Source: Cephalopachus bancanus (Eukaryota; Chordata; Mammalia; Primates; Tarsiidae). From it: a stretch of DNA of 64,000 bases. The notes beneath the pieces are model-generated. The model had not been told where the DNA came from. It saw only the letters and a program-made list of their open reading frames with translations, and did not search any database. The stretch is from positions 558,001-622,000 of the forward strand of contig JAPVLO010000206.1 in the NCBI GenBank assembly GCA_027257055.1. The letters run 5' to 3'. The position numbers and the translations under genes are program-made. Positions 58,636 through 64,000 of this stretch are shown piece after piece; positions within the stretch are counted from its first letter, which is position 1; each line of letters opens with the position of its first letter.

Positions 58636-58755
58636 AGCATAAGCAGGTACTCAGCAAAGCAAGGAGTCACTTCAAATAGGGAATCAGGAAAGACTTTATT
58701 TAATCAAAAAATATTCAACAATGAGATACAAGGAAACTGTTAAAACGTCATGACC

Positions 58756-58850
58756 TTTCGAGGGCAGAAAGTGTGGTTGATTGATGTGTATTTCAAGTCC
58801 CTGGCACAGTGTCTGGCACAAAATAGCTGCTGGATGAATGTGGGTTGAAC
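58756..58850 (+). repeat. L2 3' end fragment
   Basis: 'GAGGGCAGAAAGTGTGG', 'CCTGGCACAGTGTCTGGCAC' and 'GCTGGATGAATGTGGGTTGA' match the L2 3' terminus. Confidence 0.55.
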
Positions 58851-59664
58851 TGAAACAAAATGATGTCACAGACCCCAGTCTATGCATAGGTGATGTGGGT
58901 GGCTCTTTTTTCGAGATGAGGCATGTGGTCCCACAAGAGCATGAATACTTGGTGAAGCAAAAATATAGCATAGCAGCAGACTGCCACTTATGTGTGGGTA
59001 GTTTTAGGGGAAATGCCGTGGATAAACATAAGCTTCTAACTGTAGGGGTTGCCTTTTTTTTAAGCCCAGATACTCTTAGAAGTCTCTTTCTTCTACCTGG
59101 AATATACAATTTCAAAGGGCAAATTAGCAAAGATGGAACAGTAGAGGCTAAAAGCACTGATGAACAGAAGCCATTTCTTCTTTATCTCATTATTTTCCTA
59201 GCAGCTAGCCTTTAGCCAGCTTCAAACTGGGCTTTAATTTTAGACTTGTAGATGTGAAGTATGCGACAGCCTTTGCATGCAAATGGGGCTGCTGGATGCC
59301 CAATTACCTAATGTATATCAGCAGACATTGCATGTGTAGCCTAGCATGCGTACAACGTTATGAATACAAAATTAGGAGGCTGCTGCTGGAAATTAATCCC
59401 TTGTCCGTTGCATATTCTTTGTTCACCCTAAGAAAAAATGTTCACTCCTCAATTGCCTGTACTTTATAGGAGCTTAAGAGTGGCAGTTCTGTGGTTAGTT
59501 CCTGAAAACTTGAATATGATGCAATGGTTAGCTATTATATAGAGACTTGAAGCGGCACACTAGATACTGGATTTAAATACCAATCATGAAATTGCTGTAA
59601 AATCTTTCTTCAATGTCTGCTGACATTGTGGTATAGGGATTCTCACCATACCAGGGATTTGGCT
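58851..59664. other. Unassigned intron; open frames on both strands
   Basis: Frames of 125 codons (+, 58838-59215) and 153 codons (-, 58696-59157) overlap. Neither shows a known protein, and the longer one includes the L2 piece. No splice context was found. Confidence 0.45.
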
Positions 59665-60170
59665 ACACTGCAGAGCAGTAGCTATCAGTCTTTCTTGTGA
59701 ATTAGAATCACCTGGAGGGCTTGTTGGAGAGCTTGTTAAAGGACAGAGTTTCTGACTCAGTAGCTCTGGGGTGGGGTCCAATAACTTAGTTGTTTTTTTT
59801 TTTTTTTTGAGTTGGAGTCTCACTCGGTTGCCCAGACTGGAGTGCAGTGGCCACTCCCGGCCACCGCAGCCTCGCCTGCTGGGCTCCGGCGATCCCTCCA
59901 CCTCAGCCTTCCGAGTAGCCGGAATTACAGGCACACGCTACCACGCCCGGCTGATAATTTTTTTTATTATTATTATTGTAGAGATGAGGTCTCGCTGCCC
60001 AGGCGGGTCTCGAACCCGCGGGCTCAGGCAATCCACTCACCTCAGCCTCCCAAAGGCGCGGGATTACAGGCTGAGCCACCGAGCCCGGCTATAACTTAGA
60101 TTTTTAACAAGTCCCCAGGTGATGCCGATGTTCTTGACCTAGGTATCACACTTGGAGAACCACTTACTGT
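59665..60170 (+). mobile_element. MER5A split by an Alu
   Basis: The left half 'GAATTAGAATCACCTGGAGG .. GGTGGGGTCC' ends at 59780. The right half 'TTTTTAACAAGTCCCCAGGT .. TTGGAGAACCACTTACTG' resumes at 60100. Removing the Alu joins a normal MER5A. Confidence 0.88.
59790..60090 (-). repeat. Alu inserted in MER5A
   Basis: Perfect 9-bp duplication ATAACTTAG (59781-59789, 60091-60099). CpG-rich. The linker has become (TTA)n. Confidence 0.95.
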
Positions 60171-60215
60171 ATATCAATCAAGTTATGCTGGAACATTCGA
60201 GCTAAAAAGGATTTA

Positions 60216-60789
60216 TTTATTTATTTATTTATTTATTTATTTTTGAGCTGAAGTCTCACTCTGTCACCCAGACTGGAGTGCAGTGGCCGCTCCCGGCCAC
60301 CGCAACTTCGACCTGCTGGGCTCTGGCAATCCTTCCGCCTCAGCCTTCCAATTAGCTGGAACTGCAGGCGCGCGCTACCATGCCCGGCTAATTTTTTTTT
60401 TTTTTTTGAGTTGGAGTCTTACTCTGTCGCCCACACTGGAGTGCAGTGCCACTCCCGGTCACCGCAGCCTCGACCTGCTGGGCTCCAGCGATCCTTCCGC
60501 CTCAGCCTTCCAAGTAGCTGGAATTACAGGCATGCGCTACCATGCCCGGCTGATTTTTTGATTTATTGTAGAGATGAGGTCTCCCTGCCCAGGCGGGTCT
60601 CGAACCCACGGGCTCAGGCAATCCACTCACCTCAGCCTCCCAAAGGCGTCGGCTAATTTTATGATTTTTACTGTAGAGATGAGGTCTCGCCAAGTTGCCC
60701 AGGTGGGTCTCGAACACACAGGCTCAGGCAATTCACTCACCTCAGCCTCCCAAGGTGCGGGATTACAGGCTGAGCCACCGAGCCTGGTT
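60216..60789 (-). repeat. Alu host of a nested Alu
   Basis: The outer Alu occupies 60216-60395 and 60650-60789, flanked by a 14-bp duplication CTAAAAAGGATTTA (60202-60215, 60790-60803). Its tail is (TTTA)n. Confidence 0.94.
60396..60649 (-). repeat. Alu nested in an Alu, 5'-truncated
   Basis: Inserted in the middle linker of the outer Alu with an 11-bp duplication CGGCTAATTTT (60385-60395, 60650-60660). The 5' end of the inner copy stops at CCCAAAGGCG, missing the first ~35 bases. Confidence 0.94.
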
Positions 60790-60803
60790 CTAAAAAGGAT
60801 TTA

Positions 60804-63699
60804 GAACTTAACAAGTCATCGATAACACAGAGGTTAAATCATGTGCCAAAGATCACCAAGTTAATTGAGCAACAGTGTAGAGACTCAATTCCAGAAAGTT
60901 TGACTTAGACCAGTTAACTGTCTTGCAGCTAACTTTCCAACTCAGTGTAAAAAGTACCAAGTATCACTGTCCTCTAACGTCAGCCCCTTGATAGACTTCC
61001 AAACAATGCAACCTACTCAACTGAGCATCTATTAGGAACTTATTATGTTAGGGTCTTATAGAGAGTGAAGGGAGATGCCAAACCATAGATGCCAACCACT
61101 TTATAGAACTTACACTTTAGTTAGGAACAAGTCAGGAAACCACTAGAGCCCACAAGAATATTCAAATGAGTGTTAAGATGGAATGAGGTAAGTAGTCAGA
61201 GATCTGAGGCAGATTTGATGCACAGTGGTCCCGGAGAAATAGAAAACTGGATAGCAAGAAATAATAGCAAGCTCTGGCTTAAAGGGTAGGATCTGACATG
61301 GCAAGAGTCCTTCTTTGCAAGACTTGAAGAGCAGCTTCATAGGGAATTTTCCAAGTCCATGGGTCTCTCTATGGAAATTTTGGAAAGGTTTGGAAAGAAA
61401 AATATCTGTCAGTTTGTAAAAGATTGTGTTCTACATTATCTCATTAAGTCTTTGAGTCACACAACATCATTCTACAATCTTCAGTCTTAGGAATAAGACT
61501 TTGGCAAATCTATGGCCAATATGTGTAGCCAAAAAAAAGAAAACATGGAAACAATTAGTTCTGAAATTAGAGGTTTTTAACTGAAAGCATTTTAGCATAA
61601 ACCTAGGCAGTGATCTCAGTAATAAACATTTTATGTTAGAGAATTCCTTGGCAACCACCTTAGCAATATTTTATTGGCTGAAAATGCCAAATCTAAAACA
61701 TTTTATAATTGTCACAAGAAAGCACTGCCAAGTAATTTAGTTTCTATTTCTCTTACTTGGTGTAGGAAGAAGCATGTCACTCTAAGGATATGCTTTTCAT
61801 TTTTTAATATCATGTGGCAGAATGTAATGACTTAGATATAAATATTCATCCCTTCTTTCTTAGCTTTCTCTTGACATGAATAGCAAGTATAATTTATTAA
61901 TGTTTTCAGCCAATTAGTTTCTACCCACAGCAAAGGCCTCTGCTGTTTTAACCTGTGTACCATCCCTTTCAACACTCTGCCTCTCAAAGCTGCCGATCTG
62001 GACAGGCCACACCAACAAATGTTTAGTATTCTGGTCATTTCCTGGTTAAGCAACATTCAAGTGACTGAAATAAATGCATATTTTTAAAGATGAGTCTCCT
62101 TAATTACCTCATTGAAATTTAATGAAATATCTCAATTTATAAGATTGTTTTCACTTTCCAACAGCACATGTCAATGAGATATATACTAAGGGAGGATATA
62201 TGAAAGAAAATACTATACAGAGAGAAACAAACTTCTCTGCACCAGGAAAAAAAAACATAAAATAAAAAGACATTCAAGAAGTGTTTTCCTTGTGAGGTCT
62301 CTCTTGAGTTGCACAACTGCATCTTGTATGTACTTTCTTGCACAGTTTTTATATCACTTCATCAATAAGCACTCTGAAAAAAATGTCATGCTGGAGTTAT
62401 GAAAAGTATCTTGGCTAGCTAAAAGTATTACATAAATATATCCCGTGGTGGTGTACAAACTGCACCAGATGTAATTTAAATGGCTAATTAGGAGCAACAC
62501 TGGTTTGACTGAAAAAGAAATGTAGTCAAGAGCAAAAATTCAGAAAGAGAAGATTAAGTTACAAACAGATAATTTCAAGCAAAATAATAGACTTGTAAAG
62601 TCTACGTTTCTACAAAAAATTGGGTTTGATGTTTTCATAGTTTAAAAAACCTTATCTTTGGGTGTGTATATATTGAAAAAATGAGGATTTTTTTGATAAT
62701 CAAAGGCATTGGATATTTATCTTTCTAGATATGGCATTCCACATTGGTTTTTGTTATATGATCTTCAATGTAGAAATCTGAAGCTTACTGTTTTTAGTCA
62801 ACACAAGTCAAAATTTTGAGGCATTTAGGTTTACAAAATATCTCTTTTATAAACAGTCTACATTCCCAAGAAAAACAAAAAGTGACAAAATCGACTTGAG
62901 TAAATCACCACTAACTCCTAAGCCTGTTATATCAACCCTGATCAAGCACTCCACATCTTGGATGTGGAAGGGCTTATGAATTCTCTTTGGTCTCAGAAGT
63001 TGCAGAGCCTAAGATATTGCCTGCGCACCCAAAAAACTGATGTGAAGGTGGTTAGTTCTTTCATTAGTATAACTCATAGCTTCTGTTAGGGTTGAATAGA
63101 CACCCAGAAGGGTAAGATAAATAAGCAAACAAGTAAGAAATCATCCTTGTTTATACAATGCCTTTATGAAAATTAGAAAGGGATGAACATGCACACACAC
63201 ACATGCGCCTGGATCCTTGTGGTTTAGTGAGACATGGTACATTCATGAAAATTTGAAAAATGGGCCCCACCCTTCAGGTGGAGGTAATCCCACATTAGGG
63301 CACATAGCTTGATATATATCTTAGACCCGAATTACACCTTAGCTGGGCAGGTGTGTGCAGTTACTAATCTGCACAATCATACACAGTGGACCTGCGATAT
63401 TGTATTTCTTCACTCAAAAACAGACACATAAATAATAAAAGTCATGAAAAAAAGTTAGCAAGAAGGATTCATACTAAAGATACAAATAACATACATGAAG
63501 TATAGTATTGTAGAGACTCACTAACTTTTAAGAGGCCATAACCTAATTGTGGGAGTAGAAATGGGGACCAATTAGTAGATATGCTTGCAAAATGTCTAAA
63601 ACTGCTTCCTCAGTAGAAAAAATAACTACAAGAAATTCATATCTTTATAACATAGCGATGGTAGGTCAGGGATTGGATTTAACTCTACTTGAAAGCTAG
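60804..63699. other. EPSTI1 upstream intron, unassigned
   Basis: 2.9 kb with no CpG island, exon or named repeat that I can support. A (CA)n-like run lies at 63192-63205. EPSTI1 exon 1 is not here. Confidence 0.5.
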
Positions 63700-64000
63700 T
63701 AAGTTAGCCTGTGATTGTCTCATAGACTCTGGCAGAAGACATGAGACTCCTGGGTCAGAGACAAAGGTCTTTACTACTCTTGGCACAGCAGGCAGTAGGA
63801 GCATCAGCTTATTCACATCTATTCTCTCTGGCTCCAGGTCTTACAGGGGCAATATGATGGATGCTGCACACATGGTGTGTTCATACTGCAGCTGAGAAAC
63901 ACTGAACTTGGGAATCCCAACATTTTTATAGCAGGTAGTTAGTGTGGTCTTTGTCATGGGGAGAGCATACCTCATTTCTCAAGATTCCCATCTAGATAAA
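63700..64000 (-). repeat. Probable antisense LTR, runs off the window
   Basis: 'CAGAGACAAAGGTCTTTACT', 'GCACAGCAGGCAGTAGGAGC' and 'CTGGCTCCAGGTCTTACAGG' look like the complement of an LTR R/U5 end. The family is not certain and the element continues past the edge. Confidence 0.4.

Noticed and set aside
58696..59215. 153-codon (-) and 125-codon (+) overlapping frames
   Set aside because: They overlap on opposite strands, the longer one includes an L2 3' end, and neither resembles a protein I know.
60804..64000. EPSTI1 first exon and promoter
   Set aside because: No CpG-rich region, no start-codon peptide resembling the EPSTI1 N-terminus and no suitable donor were found. The exon must be outside the window.

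Overview
The window looks like nuclear DNA of a haplorrhine primate, most likely a tarsier. It is AT-rich, has no operon-like gene packing, and is filled with dimeric 7SL-derived Alu elements, L1, L2, HAL1, L3/CR1, MIR, MaLR (MLT1) LTRs and old DNA transposons (Tigger1, MER5). Most Alus share an unusual consensus (ACCCGCCTGGGCAACTTGGC, then TCTACAATAAATC) that matches neither the human AluJ/S/Y types nor, as I remember them, lemur and galago Alus. Three very short LTR-tail elements with poly-A tails and target-site duplications (TSDs) fit the LTR-derived, L1-mobilised 'TINE' elements reported for tarsier. The species call is an inference; nothing here proves it.

Only one real gene is visible. 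Seven internal coding exons of EPSTI1 (epithelial stromal interaction 1) lie on the minus strand, in transcription order: 57799-57746, 55482-55399, 52237-52164, 51454-51371, 42421-42348, 21424-21331 and 11964-11881. Each has an AG acceptor and a GT donor. The reading phases fit end to end and give 182 uninterrupted whole codons of a Lys/Glu/Gln-rich coiled-coil protein. The first exon(s) must lie beyond the right edge and the last exon(s) beyond the left edge, so everything else is intron.

Layout. 1-4.6 kb: old L1 debris, two Alus and an unresolved stretch. 4.65-10.7 kb: one full-length but dead L1 with an 11-bp TSD. 10.7-21.3 kb: exon g, Alus, a HAL1 copy split by an Alu and a MER5, two MLT1 LTRs, L2 and L3 remnants, satellites, exon f. 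21.4-29 kb: mostly unassigned intron with LTR-like, L1M and Alu insertions. 29.6-33.5 kb: a long L2 split by Tigger1, which is itself split by an Alu. 33.5-36.1 kb: antisense L1M/HAL1 and a tandem repeat grown from a MIR. 36-52 kb: three TINE-like elements, Alus, an MLT1, a MIR, and exons e, d and c. 53-64 kb: exons b and a, an unidentified repeat present in two inverted copies, a ~92% identical inverted duplication that brackets exon a, an Alu-dense block with an Alu inside an Alu, and an LTR-like end.

The observations most worth following up are: the inverted duplication around exon a and the inverted Alu pair around exon e, because both could favour back-splicing in a gene known in human to make a circular RNA; the short LTR-tail retroposons with a common 5' start; and the unidentified repeat at 53.7 and 58.5 kb.
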